64,000 nt of DNA, from assembly GCA_024195265.1 (NCBI GenBank), contig JAJLRJ010000008.1, forward strand, positions 25,951,432 through 26,015,431, read 5' to 3'. The position numbers and the translations under genes are program-made. This stretch comes from Dendrophyllia cribrosa (taxonomy: Eukaryota; Cnidaria; Anthozoa; Scleractinia; Dendrophylliidae). Numbering within the stretch: position 1 is the first letter of the stretch; each line of letters opens with the position of its first letter. Of the stretch, positions 40,410 through 53,100 are shown piece after piece. Under the pieces are notes generated by a model. That model had not been told where the DNA came from and did not search any database. It was given only the letters and a program-made list of their open reading frames with translations.

Positions 40410-43400
40410 GTATATGAAAATCAGTTAACTAAAGATTAATTTGGTTAATTTATTGATTGAGGAATTCATTGACTAACTGAGTGACAGATTGATTGATTGA
40501 CGGACTGACAGATTGATTGACTGAGTGACAGATTGATTGACTAACTGAGTGAATTTTGCTAAATTCATCGACTGATTGGTTGATTAGTTTTACAGCAGAT
40601 TCGATGACTAACTGTTTGATTGATTAATTGATTGATTGATTACTAGAATTATCCTTTTACAAGGGGTCTGCTGGATGCAAATTTAATTGTATTATATTAG
40701 AGCAGTTTTCAATTGACTGTCGAAAGTAATTACACAATTGCTTTGGTTTTGCATTGCTACGCTTTGTGATTGGCTAAAAAATCTCGCGCCACTTTCTCGA
40801 CCAATCAGAAGTAAAACCAAAACCAATCGTGACTTGCTCGCACGCGTTTTCCCGCGCTTGGCGCCCGCGACATGTAATTGCTTCGAGCTCTGATTGGTTC
40901 ATTGGATTGTTTACGACTGCTGTGATTGGTCAGAGTAATTACTTTGGTTTTGGTTTTACGACACTCAATTGAAAACTGCTCTAGCAGAACACTTAATTTA
41001 GATCCACAATTTCATTTAAAAAATCAAAAATTATTTTTGGTTTCAGGGGACATATTTGAGCATTTAATGTGTACTAAGCCAATGTTGTTGGTTTCAGGGG
41101 ACATTGCCTGTGAACTAAGTCACCATACACCGCAGGTCTATCTGAGTACTCGGAGTGGTGGTTATGTACTTTCACGCTTGGCAGATGGAGGAGAACCCCT
41201 GGATTATGCTTTCATGAAGAGATTCGTTGATGCAGTTCCATCGTCAGTCCGTGCTCAAGTGATGCACCGCAAACTGAAGGAGAAACTAGATGAAACCAAC
41301 TTTGGCTTAGGAGTTGAGGAGCTACCGGACAAGAGATTTCCAGTTATAAATGACGATCTGCCAAACCGCATTATAACTGGTTCCATTCAAGTCAGAGCAG
41401 ACATTGCCAATGTACAAGGAAGTACTGTTCATTTTACAGATGGTTCCAAAGTGGATGACATCGATGCAATCATTTTTGCCACTGGGTTTAAGTTCAGCTT
41501 TCCATTTTTGTCAGATGCGCTTCTTCATCCAAAAGACAAGTATGTCCCACTCTACAAGTATGTCTTCCCACCAACCTTAAACCCAGGCACCCTTGCCATT
41601 ATTGGAGCAATACGTGTGAATGGACCAGTTCCTCCACTTATTGAGGCCCAGTCCCGCTTGGCCACTAGTGTTTTTGCTAGCAAAACTAAACTTCCTGATT
41701 GTCAAACAATGATGGATGATGTAATGCAGAGGCAGAAGCTGCTAGAAGCCAATAACATTAGCTGCTCTCGTGCTTTTCATTTGGTAAGATTATTGAAGCC
41801 CAAATTCTTTCCCCTTTTGAGTGAAAATATTGTGAAATTGCTTTTTCATTAATTTCATAATAACAATATTTTGTTGTTGTTGAGTTTTATGATTGTTTGA
41901 AGATAATGACAACACTCACTAACCAATCTTAAAATATACGGCTTTTAATGACACCACTATGTTTTCCTGCAAACCGGTGCCATGGTAACAATAAATTTGA
42001 GTGTAATGGACAAAATTTATTGGCCTAAAAATTGGGGATAAGACTTAATATTCTAGGTGCATGTAGCTTGCATTGCTATTAAGACAGCTCGGGTAGGTTT
42101 GAATCTTTTTCTCCATTAATTTTCTTCTCCTGATAGAATGGGGGCTATACCAACTAGACACCATCTTTTTCAGTGGGGGAGAGGTTGTATAATAGAGACC
42201 ACCAGTTGTTTTCTAAACTGATGGGTCCTGTCCAAGTACAATAGTTTTGACCATTTCCCGACAAGTATCTTTGACTGACAGGTTCCTTCCCAGGGGTTTT
42301 AGGACCCCCTTTTTGAGAAAGATAAAAGAGAATTGAGAACAGAATCCTAACAAAAAAAATCAAGAAAGGAGCAGAATATTTTAATGGGAAGCTGGTGCTA
42401 TTTTATGTTAAGCTGTCACTTCAAATTAAGAAATTGTTCCTTCATGAACATGATATGGACATGTATTTTGAATGCTGAGTAACTGGACTGTCTTAATTAA
42501 GTAACTGATTTAAGACAAATTATCCAGCTCTTCAATTGGGAACCTTTCATTAATATAAATTTGGTTATGTCTCTCTTTTGTTGTTTGTTTAAGTACATGG
42601 CCTTGCAACAATCCTTTTTCCCAGCATTTCATTGTCCATCATAATTTATAAGATTAGGGAAATTATTTTAACCTGGCTGGTGAAGAGGTGGCTCAACATT
42701 ATTGAAGGACTGGGATATAATAATTATTATTGGTTATTTAACAAATAAATTCCATTTTGCCATTCATCTGTTCAGTTTCAGTTATAGATCACAAAAGACA
42801 TCAAAATGTGGTTAGAACAAAAACTGATGTTATAGATCACATAAGACATCAAAATGGTTTTTGATGTCTTCTGTAATCTATAACTTACAAATGCACTGCA
42901 AGATGTCAAAATATGGTTTGATGCCTTCTGTGATCTATAACTGAACAGGATGCACTGCAAAATGCAATCTATTTGTTTTATCCAAAATTAACATTGAAGA
43001 CTAACACTCGACTGTGATCATAACAGTTCGAGCATTTGTTTCCAATTTCGGCATTTTCCACGTCAACAAAACTACTTTTCACTAAAAACATTTTTTGACA
43101 CCTGCACTTATAGATCAGTAATGACCAATCACAACGGCATAAAATTCAGTATATTGTATAACTTCTGATCTCAAATTATCGCTTGCTTACAGGTTAACTA
43201 CATCAGTTATTTTGATGAACTTGCCTCCTTGATTGGCGCAAAACCAAATCTTTGGAAACTCCTCACAACAGATCCAGAGCTGGCCTTCAGGTGCTGCTTT
43301 GGTCCATGCATACCCGCTCAGTACAGACTGGTCGGCGAAGGGGCATGGCAAGGAGCTAGGGATGTTATAATGGGAGTTGAAGAGAGTAGGCTCTTCCCAA

Positions 43401-43528
43401 TGAAGACAAGAAAAACAGGCCCAAAGGAAGAAGAAAGCAAAATGGGGCGGAAGAGCTTAAACCTTACATGGATGTTAGGTTTATTTCTTGCAGTGATACT
43501 GTTGGGGTTGATAATTAAATTATTTTGA
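39815..43528 (+). CDS. Flavin-containing monooxygenase (FMO5-like), three exons, 538 residues
   Basis: FAD- and NADPH-dependent monooxygenase that oxygenates soft nucleophiles (N or S), or acts in a Baeyer-Villiger manner in FMO5-like members; it sits in the ER membrane. Coding exons: 39815-40409, 41098-41783, 43193-43528 (TGA). Together they give 539 codons including the stop, matching the usual 530-560 residues. In order: FAD-binding GAGPSG at about residues 9-14; the FMO signature FAGDVIHSKEY near 167-177; the NADPH-binding GLGNSAGGD across the exon 1/2 junction near 192-200; ATGF near 327-330; and a C-terminal hydrophobic anchor (LGLFLAVILLGLIIKLF). An upstream in-frame ATG (39749) would add 22 residues before the FAD motif; MPKTVAIIGAGPSG is the natural start. 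Intron 1 holds a MITE and a second possible acceptor. Which vertebrate FMO it corresponds to is not resolved, since invertebrate FMOs duplicate independently. Confidence 0.96.
40445..40645. repeat. Imperfect GATT/TGAC tetranucleotide tract in FMO intron 1
   Basis: Repeated TGATTGATTGAC and ACTGAGTGACAG words with many point changes. Confidence 0.7.
40698..40983. mobile_element. 286-bp palindromic MITE, copy 7, in FMO intron 1
   Basis: Terminal inverted repeats TAGAGCAGTTTTCAATTGA and its complement, with the same interior as the other copies. It is among the least diverged. It lies 114 bp upstream of FMO exon 2. Confidence 0.9.
41098..41783 (+). CDS. FMO exon 2: NADPH-binding completion and ATGF motif
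   Basis: The acceptor GTTTCAG at 41091-41097 gives GDIACELS directly after GNSAG, as expected for the family. The exon ends CATTTG|GTAAGA in phase 0. It includes a typical family segment, YVFPPTLNPGTLAIIGAI. The frame is also open upstream to a duplicated acceptor at 41044-41046. Confidence 0.95.
42771..42948. mobile_element. Fold-back element in FMO intron 2
   Basis: GTTATAGATCACAAAAGACA pairs with TGCCTTCTGTGATCTATAAC. The unit is present as two nested inverted pairs (four related 30-bp segments). Confidence 0.8.
43193..43528 (+). CDS. FMO exon 3: C-terminal region and membrane anchor
   Basis: The acceptor GCTTGCTTACAG opens VNYISYFDELASLIGAKPN, which matches the FMO family C-terminal region (family form: YxDxIAxFIGVKPN). 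It continues through a GPC-P-QYRL-G-G-W-GAR motif to a hydrophobic tail and TGA. Confidence 0.95.
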   Translation, partial: VNYISYFDELASLIGAKPNLWKLLTTDPELAFRCCFGPCIPAQYRLVGEGAWQGARDVIMGVEESRLFPMKTRKTGPKEEESKMGRKSLNLTWMLGLFLAVILLGLIIKLF

Positions 43529-43555
43529 TTTTTTAACTTTGTTCCTAGTTAATGC

Positions 43556-43558
<3 letters not shown>

Positions 43559-43600
<42 letters not shown>
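43559..43600. repeat. TAA trinucleotide repeat in the FMO 3' region
   Basis: About 13 units beginning 30 bp after the stop codon. Confidence 0.9.
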
Positions 43601-43602
<2 letters not shown>

Positions 43603-43632
43603 CATAACAGTCAGGGACTGACAAACTACATC

Positions 43633-43638
43633 AATAAA
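43633..43638 (+). terminator. Candidate FMO polyadenylation signal
   Basis: AATAAA about 105 bp after the FMO stop codon, just past a TAA repeat. It is the first canonical hexamer outside the repeat. Confidence 0.4.
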
Positions 43639-45379
43639 ATAGAGTAAAAAGTTAAGCTATAAGAAACTTTTCTTGATAAAGTTTGCAACACCTTTGTATG
43701 TCTCAGCCTACAGGGTGGTTATTTCAAATTTGGGATGTAAACAACAACATAACCCGAGTGTTAAAATACAAAGTTGTTCATAATTATAGTAGTTCACAAA
43801 CTGAAACATGAATTAACCGGCAGATGTGTTCGTACCACTATAATGGTAGTTTTCTGTAATTCGGCGAACATGTTTCTCTTTGGGGACCCCTCGTATTGCC
43901 GTTTGCTGTGAACTCACGAATGCCTTCCACCATCCACTCGTCATATTTTTCTCTGTACTCTTTTCTTTTTCTCTACCTTTGTTGTCTCAAAAAGAGAACG
44001 GGGGGTTGCATACTTCAAAATTTCGCTGATATAAGGGGCGCTTATTCAAAAGAGGCACTTATTCGAGGATTTACGGTAGCAGCCATTATCTTCCCATGAG
44101 GTAGGGGAATTCTTAGCTTGGGAAAGCACAGGGCATGCAAGAAAAGCAGTGACAGTAAAAACAAGTTACAAATATTTGACTTCGTATGTAAATATCATTT
44201 TATTTTCTATGACTGGGTCTTACAATAATAATGTTTAATGTATTTATTACAATAAAAATGTCTATTAAATGCTTATGAAATAGAGTCCGAAAATAAAAAA
44301 TATAGCGAAGTCTACCAATCTACGAGAAGTTATCAGAAAATACGCATTGCTAAGTCTGTCTAATAAATTATTTACATGGGTAGACAGACTCAGGTCAGTT
44401 TGTTTGATATATATGTCGAGCAGACAAGAAAGGGGAAATAACATATCGGACTTCTGGTCCATTCACAAATACTATGTTAATGACAATCAATATTATGACA
44501 TTACTATCTACATTCCCTATCTACAAAATCTTCTGTCATATTTAAACTCTACAGCTGACACCTGGTTTTCATCCATCTCAATCCAAATCGGTGATTTACT
44601 TCACAAAACTATTAACTGCAGACATGACTAAATATAATGTAACACGGTTTCTGTTTGAATGAATATAAATTCCATTACCAACTCTGAAGTGCTTTCAGTT
44701 GTTGAAATTAAAATTAGATGTGTTGCACTTTGAGATTGGTTAATAAAATGATATCACCTACACTGTAAGAAACATGATTTATTTTTTTTGAATTTAATTA
44801 AATATTATTTTACCAGAATAACAAAACACAGATCAACCTATTTAAATCCTTCATATGTCAGTATTTTAGAGCCTTGAGAATATGAAATATATCCTAAAAA
44901 TACTTTCATTTAGAGTGGTGACAGATATTTCAGAGCAAATGATTCATACTACTTTGGCCAGACATATAACCAATGCAACCAATTTCTAGCAAGTTTTCGT
45001 TGTATTCTATATTTTCTTTAATAACATGCACCCACAGTTGGTTCTTGTTTGAAATTAAAACACTGTGAACAATACCAGTGTTTCTGTGTGATATTTTATA
45101 AAAAGGAAAAATGAATTTAGAAAAAAAAAACATTTACAAGCCCAAAAATTATTAATTACTTTAAAAAGAAAAACGAACTTATTTGACTACGTGAAGTCAT
45201 CTTCAGAATTTTAAAGTAGTTTTAATAATTTTTAGCCTTGTAAATATTTTTTTCTCACATCTTAAGTGAATATTATTATGAAAAAAATATATCAACACAC
45301 ATCAATTTTAATTAGTAATTTTCCTTAAATTTTCTTGGCATTTAAAGCTTGGTTACTAAGTCAAGATGCTTTGACTCTT

Positions 45380-45590
45380 TAGTACCCAACATCAACCTAC
45401 AAATTCTCCTTTCTTGTCCCTATACATTTCTTATAGAAGTAGTGGGGAGAAAATTAATTGTTACACTATCAAGAGAATCATCTTGGGTGATCATATCCTT
45501 AATTCTCATAACTGCTCTAAATGAATAAGTATTGACATCAAACTTAGGAGAAATTTGGTGATGATCAATATTGCAGCTTAAAGGCTGAAT
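45380..45590. repeat. Relative of the TTAA-flanked MITE at 32189
   Basis: Shares CCTATACATTTCTTATAGAAG, AGTGGGGAGAAA and CTTAATTCTCAT words in the same order; the terminal TTAACCC is lost. Confidence 0.6.
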
Positions 45591-46170
45591 AAAATGATGA
45601 AATCCTTAATTCAGAAAATGATTTTAGTGTTCCATAAAATCCACTTTTAGATGTGCCAAAAATCAATTCATAAAATATTTGTCAGCAAACAAATATTATA
45701 AGAGCAACTAAGACAGTTTTATTGGTGATAATTGAAATATATTATTCTATCATCTTATTTTATGGTTATGAGTTTTGTTTTTCTAAACAATCTGTGTTAA
45801 AATATTATGTGATAGCTGTGAGAAAATGACAATTAAAATAAGGTTTGAGCTTTAACCTAAATATTCTGTAATAATCATTCATATTAAATGCACTGCTATC
45901 GCTATAAGAACAAACAGGAAAGAATGGTAGAAAAATAATTGCACAAAAAATATTATTAAACATTATAAATAAGAAATATAAGCTTAGAATACATGCACGG
46001 TGTGCAAGACATGAAAACTGCAAAGATATGAAGAGAAATTAAACTACTCTTACTACAGTGCAATGCTATCAATTCAAGCACGTTTTTGATAGTTATGACA
46101 TGCAACATTAATATTTGTGCATAAATACATCGCTAAATAAATCATACAATGCTGTGGTGTGCCTGCTATG

Positions 46171-46198
46171 ATAATAATAATAATAATAATAATAATAA
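46171..46198. repeat. ATA trinucleotide repeat
   Basis: Nine units. Confidence 0.85.
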
Positions 46199-47094
46199 TG
46201 CAAAACAGTACTTATGAAGCTTTCTATTCCAGCAAATCCAACATGTCATGGAATGCACTAAAGGGTCTGATTCTTCATACACTATTCTCACAAATTGGCA
46301 TAATTATAAGCAGTTTTCTAAAGTAATCATAGAACTGTTCTGTGAGGCTTCATTTTCACGATTTCAGAGTAAAAAAGGTCTTAAAGGCTTGAAAAATTTT
46401 GCAAATATATATATATATATCCTTTATTTCCCTTTTCTGCCATTGCAAAAATTGCCAATTTTACATGATATAGGATTCGCCAAAAAAAAAGTAGGACAGA
46501 CAACTAAAAATACATTGTATACATGATATTACAGCATATACTTTGAAACAAACTTAGCAAAGTAGATGAAAGTGTCTAGATAGAAGTACGGTACTTTTAC
46601 ACTTCTAAGTAGACTACTTAATGTTTATTATGCTGATTGATAAATATTTGATTCATATCGTATCTTAATATTAGTGTATTTTGATAATGATTTACAACCA
46701 CCTACAGTTGCTTAATATTAGATTCTCTGTTCAAAGTGATTAATATAAAATTCCCATGCTCTAAAATACTTTCAGAGAGTACTCTTGACTACCTTATGCT
46801 AAAACAATGCGACATGCGCCAATTAGCATTAAACCGAAGACTGATCTACCATTCAGATTTTGTAAAATTGTATTAATATTATAAATATGCTAACATTTTA
46901 CTCTTTTAAGCTGGCATTTTTGTACTTGAAACCCAAGCAACTGAGAGGTTAACCATTTTCCTCCTAGAGTGAAATATTGTGTCAAAAAAAACGATATTAT
47001 TATTTATAAAATCCTAAACTTAGTCTGAACATTTAAATGATGCGATGTGATTATGTCACCAATGCTCGGTATCACTTCGACAAGAAAAAATATG

Positions 47095-47475
47095 TAAACT
47101 ATTATGTATGAAATCCTACACTGTGATCATTGCGGCACTCCCCTGTGATGCTGCTTATTATATTGTAACATTATTGGTTCTACTGTTCAAGTATATTGAT
47201 AAAATCCTAAAGTTTGAACATTCAAATAAAGAGCAATTTGTACAATTATGGTGCTGTTTAAATTTATTATTAATAATTATTATGCTGTATAAGGTGGTTC
47301 TACCTTTCGTGTCTGTGGCTAAAATTCTATAGTGTGACCATTGAAATGAAAGCTTTTGAGTAGTTGAGGTCTAGTTCAATTTTCAATTTTTTTAAGTGAA
47401 AATTGTATAAAATTAAATTTTATGAAATTCATTAATAAAATTTAGGACTAATAGGAGGTTAAAGGGTTAAGCATC
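47095..47475. repeat. Dispersed ~105-bp monomer, three tandem degenerate units
   Basis: GAAATCCTACACTGTGATCA, AAAATCCTAAAGTTTGAACA and AAAATTCTATAGTGTGACCA mark successive units; it ends in GGAGGTTAAAGGGTTAA, the TTAA-type terminus. It lies downstream of the MED13 stop. Confidence 0.75.
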
Positions 47476-47941
47476 TCATACAAAAATGCCTTCCTAGCTG
47501 AGCTTTGAGCTCTTTGAATAACAATAACAAACATAATAAGATAACATGTTGCTAAATAGAAGGAGAGAGTACATGTATCTACAAGAAAACAAAAATTCCA
47601 TGATAATTCTTTTATTTGGAACCCACCTTCATGGATGGCGAATGTTTCTGTCTACCTGATTTGAAGAGAACTTGTACAACAAATAAAATGCATTTGTACC
47701 AAGACACTGCTGTCCTTTCAAGTGTTATTTAAATTACTGTTTCATTAAATTATTAATTTAATTTATTATTGATAGATACTTGAAACACATAACTGACATT
47801 TCCTCCCTATTCCTGGACAAAAAATAACATAATAAAGCACTCTTTTAGAGACTTAGAACATTTTGCACTTTGCTTTCTTTGACTAAAAATAAACATTTAA
47901 ACTAACACCTTTTGCATCAGTGAGCTTGGCTCTTGTACTAC

Positions 47942-50168
47942 TTAAGACTGGTTTTCCAGCAGAACAGAAAGTGTGTCATGAAGTTGGCATAACATGTAGA
48001 GATGAACAGGCAAACAGGAACGTCTGTCGCGGTTAACAGGATCTACAGTGAGCCATGACAAAGCATCATATGTCTGAAGTATTGACCTGAAAGTACAATT
48101 CATGTGTTTCAGCCATTTATTTCTAGAAAACACAGAACACCATGTTTAACATCATGGTGTTTTAACTATTGCGTCAGTAGTTTTACTCCTTAACAGGAAA
48201 GCTACTGAGTAGCAATTTAATTATAATATCAAAACAGAGCTTTAGGCTAAGTAAGTAACGACTTTATGTTTCAAAGGTTGATCATGTGACTAATTTAAAA
48301 ATACTGATAAATCAGTGGCTCTCAAAACCAAATTTACACCAATAGTAAAATTGAAGACGGTGGAGCATAACCATTCTATGTCAAATTTTGGTTGTTTTTT
48401 TTTCTTTTTGTCCAAATGAGCTGAATTTTTGCATGCAGTCTCCGATTTAATAGAAAACCACAGCCCTGTATTTTTTTCGCTGGTTTGCACTTTGTTTTTT
48501 AGTAAAAATGTATGCAATTGGAACGAACAACTAGCGGCAATGCAACGTTTCAATGATTTCATTGTTCAGGAAAACAAAAGGTTTCTTTTCAATAAAATAT
48601 CTCCAAAAGCGCTGCTAAGTTTTTTGCATAGGTTTTTATTCGAAAATGAAGCGCAAACTAGCGGGAAAAAATACAGGGCTGTGGTTATCAATTAATTGGA
48701 GACCAACATGTAAAAATTCAAAATTCAGCTCATTTGGACAAAAAGAAAAAAATGACAAATGGTTATGCTCCGACATCTGCAATTAGAAATGAGTTTAAAA
48801 ATTAAAACAATCAGATTAACTTTATACAGTGATAAAAATTTGGAAGTGGTAAAAATAAAATAAATGACTGACTGACCTTAACACATGACAGGGTAACTTT
48901 GTGGCTAAAGGATGCCATGCAGTGACAAAACCATGGATTCCCTCCATTAGGTCTGGATTATGGATGTGAAGAGCAGCCTAGTGAAAGAACAAAACACCAA
49001 CATTATTATAGCTACAGTATGGTAACAATGTCAATTTTAAGATCAAATTGGCATTTTTGGATACACAAGTGGCAAACCATTTGTATAGAGCAACACCACA
49101 CTATCAACCATTTAACCCAAGAGTGCCAAAAATCAAAATTCAAGAAATAATCCAAATTTCGTTTTATAAAATAATTATTAAAAAAAAACAAATGGTACCA
49201 TGCAAAAGTACTGCCAAAGGGGTTTCATTTGAATGGTCACATCGTAGGAGTTCTTTGAGAGACTCAAAAGTTAGAACTGCATCAAATATCTCCATAATTG
49301 ACTCTGAGAATAAAGGGTTTTGTGACCATCTAGTTATTACTAGCAGCCACTGAATTGGTCATTTTGAGCTGGTTGTCAAACTAGTGTGTGACCATGCATG
49401 TGAAAGCTGTTGAACAGAACATTCACAATGCATAATTATGCAATTTGTTTACAAAATTTTGCAGGGTACTTCTTCTCCATTTTGAACTTTCACAATCTTG
49501 GGAGTGAGAATGTTAAAAAATAGCCATTACCTTTAGTATAACAGGGTCACTTGTTTCTGAGTGAGAGGAACTTGCCCAAAATGTTGCCGGCATCTTTCCA
49601 GTCTGCACGGTTGATATGATGAATCCCTGTGCCTGTGGAACTGAAAGGCTGTCTTCTCCTTCTTGTCCTTGAAAGTCTAAAGTTGTTGCATTTGCCATTG
49701 ATGGAGAGGGCGTGGAGTGTAATGGCTGAAATGGCGACAGTCTTGAAATTGGCTGAAATGGTGACGAAGCAGACATCCCAGGTGATGCTGACAAATTTGT
49801 TGGGCGTGACAGAGGTGATGTTCCCTGCATTGGAGAGGAATCCAAGGGAGAAGGCAACATGCAACCGGTCGGAGACAGTGATGGTGGCGATGTGTTTAGC
49901 AGTGGAAACAAATGCCTCAAAGGATCCTGGTCATTTTCATCATCATCTACCCCAGCCAAGAGAATGTCAGTGTCAGTCACAACTGCCTCAGTTGTCGTGT
50001 CAGGTGGTGCATGAGTTTTGGTGTTTGGGAGTTTACCAATGGAACACTTCATTGATGCAACTGGCATCACTGCAATGTAGGTTCTTGACACATCTGGTTT
50101 TGGAACAGCGCCAACTGATACACGAGAGTTGTTATTTCCTTCAAACAGGGCACTGACCTTTGGTAAAG
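47942..50168 (-). CDS. MED13: MED13 exons: C-terminal region and stop
   Basis: Exon 49531-50168 (638 bp) holds a conserved start ([14 protein letters not shown]), an acidic motif [16 protein letters not shown], and a Ser/Pro linker, then [20 protein letters not shown]. Exon 48877-48977 encodes [10 protein letters not shown]. The last exon, 47942-48086, encodes [19 protein letters not shown] and ends LENQS. A possible AATAAA for this strand lies at 47762-47767. Confidence 0.94.
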
Positions 50169-53100
50169 CTAAAAAAGAATAAAAAATTTCAGAATTTTCA
50201 AATATTCCAGGTTGTTCCAACAAACTGACCAAGCCCCTGTGAGTTTAAATTCTTTTCAGGCCTTCAGGGATGTAGTGAGAAAACAGGTGATGATCACTGT
50301 TGTTGAAATTACAATCATGTACATCAACTTTTAAATATCTCCTACTTCTTCTCTTGTCTTGTACACTTGCTACAGGATATGAAAGTTACTGTACTGTAAT
50401 TTCAACAATAGTAATCAGCACATATTTTCTCCCTGCAATATCACAACATGCTAAGACACAACGAGGTAATGAGAATAAAAGAAATGATCACCAGAAATAA
50501 CCCTTGTCTTAATGTTTCAAGAACTTCTCCCAACTAGTTTCATAATAAATACTAACAGATGACAGAGAGAATTTCTTTGTTGATATTGGGGCTTAACCCT
50601 TTACTCCCTAAGAGTGCCAATTGGTACATAACTTGCTCAATATTTGGTAGATTTCTATGAATTTTTGCCACCAAAATCATCTTGTAAAGATCTTCCCAAC
50701 AAAGGCATAAAATCATGACCCCCTCCTATACATGGCATGGTTGACCACCCCTACAACTTTTCAACATTTTTTTCCTTACACATCTCATATTAATCTATGA
50801 ATTAAAAGCTTCAAAATGAGCTGTACATGTATAGTTAAAGGGTGTAACTAATATATATGAAGAATACGATGTTATTGAACTTTTTTATTTTTACGTTTAA
50901 AACCCATTTCTATCATAACCATAACTTCCTTCACAGATGCTGATATGTTTTATGAAATACACTGATCAATAGCTTTAAAATGGTATATCATACATGGACA
51001 TAGGGTTACTCCTTATCAATTTCGAAAAAAGTGGCATTCGCCTTAGGGAGTGAAGGGTTCAAAGGACACTGTCCCACCAAAATAACAAATATGTGGTAAA
51101 AAATACTTAATTTCCATGTCATATTGCTAAATGTCGCCAAATATGCCACTAAATGGGATAAAAACATTCTATAGCGCAAAACAGAAGCAGCAATTTGGAG
51201 AAAAAGTGCAGGATTGCAAGGATGGAAGTGGATTACAGTTCATCAACTTTAATTTTGTAACAGGCAGTCAAGAAGTCAAAGTTTCTATTCTGGTGGAATT
51301 TTGAGTTTTTTAGTCATTATTACTTTTGTCTTTTTAGTTCATATTTCCTTGCGATCATCACTTTTGCCAATGTTTTCTTCCTATTTTAAGATAATAAAGC
51401 AAGATAAAGCAAGCTTTTGGCATAAAATCATGAAAACACTATAATTCAGCCAGGACAGTGCCCCTAGCTTGAAAGGATTAAAGGAAATTTACTGTACATG
51501 TTCATATCACGCAATACAAAATCAGCAACATTTACCTCTTGCCATATAAAGCCTGATGGAAGGTTCTGGTTCCAATGAGGTAAGACTTGTTCCTAGTATT
51601 AACGGGCGATTTTTCTGTTTCATTGAGAAACACGCTTTGCAGGTGTCTTTAAACATTTGTTCGCCAGCTAGCACAGACGTCTTACTCAGTATTTCTTTCC
51701 AGTCTAAACATTCATGAGAAGTGGAAAACAGTACATCAGGTCAAAAAATGTCCCATGAACTTAACAAATAAAATATCAGAATTAACACAGCAAACCGCAT
51801 ACAAGGATTGGCTAAAAATGAACATAATTTGCTCACCTTTTAATTCCTCAGGGCCAATCCTTCCGAGTTTAGTAATTACCAACCTCCATGGAATCAGAGA
51901 TGTTGCAATGACACCTTGACAAAATTCCCATAATTTGGTAAGTGCCTTGGTGCGTGCAGCAGTTTTTCGTGGCCTACCATCGGGCCTTAGGGGTGGTTCA
52001 ACTGATATGACGGAAGATTCAATCAACTCTCCTACACTGTCTGTGCAGACAGCGAGCACATATTTATCATCATGAGAGAGACAGTAGCCGCAATATAACA
52101 CAGATGCATTCTGGGCAGATGCCAGCAAGCTTGCGGCAGTTTCGTCTCCAGTGTCTACCGGTGGCAAGGGTATTGGTTGACACAGGACATATGGCGCAGA
52201 GTACACTTTGGCATTTTCAACCTGCAACAGTACAACAAAATGTAAAATTTCCCTTTTATGCGGTGTACGATACTGTAGTTCCAGTTTTAGAGTCTGAAGG
52301 AAATTGTCCATTCAAATGAAAGCTACCAGGCAGTACTTTCTTGAAGTGTTGTGTGTTATTCTGTGTCTGTGGATGAAATCGTTAAGTCAACCATTCAAAT
52401 GAAAGCTGGTTAGTTGTATGTTCTTGTGGTACTGTTCTTTATGTTGTTCATGGGGAGTTTTACATCTGAGAATGAAATCCTACAGTGTGAAAGATTGAAT
52501 AAAAGCAAATGAACATTATGTTTTTGTGGTTTTATTTTAAATTTAAAGGGCTTTAAACAATAACTTACCTCTCTCTGGCGAAACAATGCCTCATGTCTGG
52601 CAGCTGGTCCAAATCCTGTTAAGGACTTTGCATTTATATTCAGCTGTAGGCTCTTACGACATCGAGAAAATACTGAGAAAGCCAAGCACTTGAGCTGGGT
52701 CACAAATGTCAGTGCTGCATCACGACTGCCAGTCAGAGTGTCGACCTGAAGGATCTGTTGAATTGGAACAACCTGAAAAATACAAATAAAGAAAATTAAC
52801 ACAAAGAAAGGTGCTGTTTTACCCTGGCTAATGATTTGGCCTCTTCTTCTCTTCAATGACAAAACAAGCTGCAAATGAAGGAGTTTAATGTAGGGCAGGA
52901 TTGGGGAACAGAAGAGGTTTACATTAGAAGGGAGAGTACCTGACCAGAAGACCCTACCAATTTAAACTAGAAGTGTCTTGCAGAACCTTGCGAAACTCAG
53001 GGGTAGGGTGCACCACAAAATTTTAGCAACAGGGGGAGGAGAGATGGAATTTCTGGTTTAACTGGAGAGGTTGGGTTGCATGACCACAATGCCCCCAAAA

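Larger units (their letters stand above)
43640..47100. other. Intergenic region between FMO and MED13
   Basis: No gene seen. It holds a mirror-like AT-rich stretch (44200-44800), a relative of the 32189 MITE at 45380-45590, an ATA repeat at 46171-46198, and otherwise AT-rich sequence with no recognisable coding potential on either strand. Confidence 0.6.

Noticed and set aside
49629..50156. 175-codon plus-strand open frame
   Set aside because: Exact shadow of the large MED13 exon on the minus strand.
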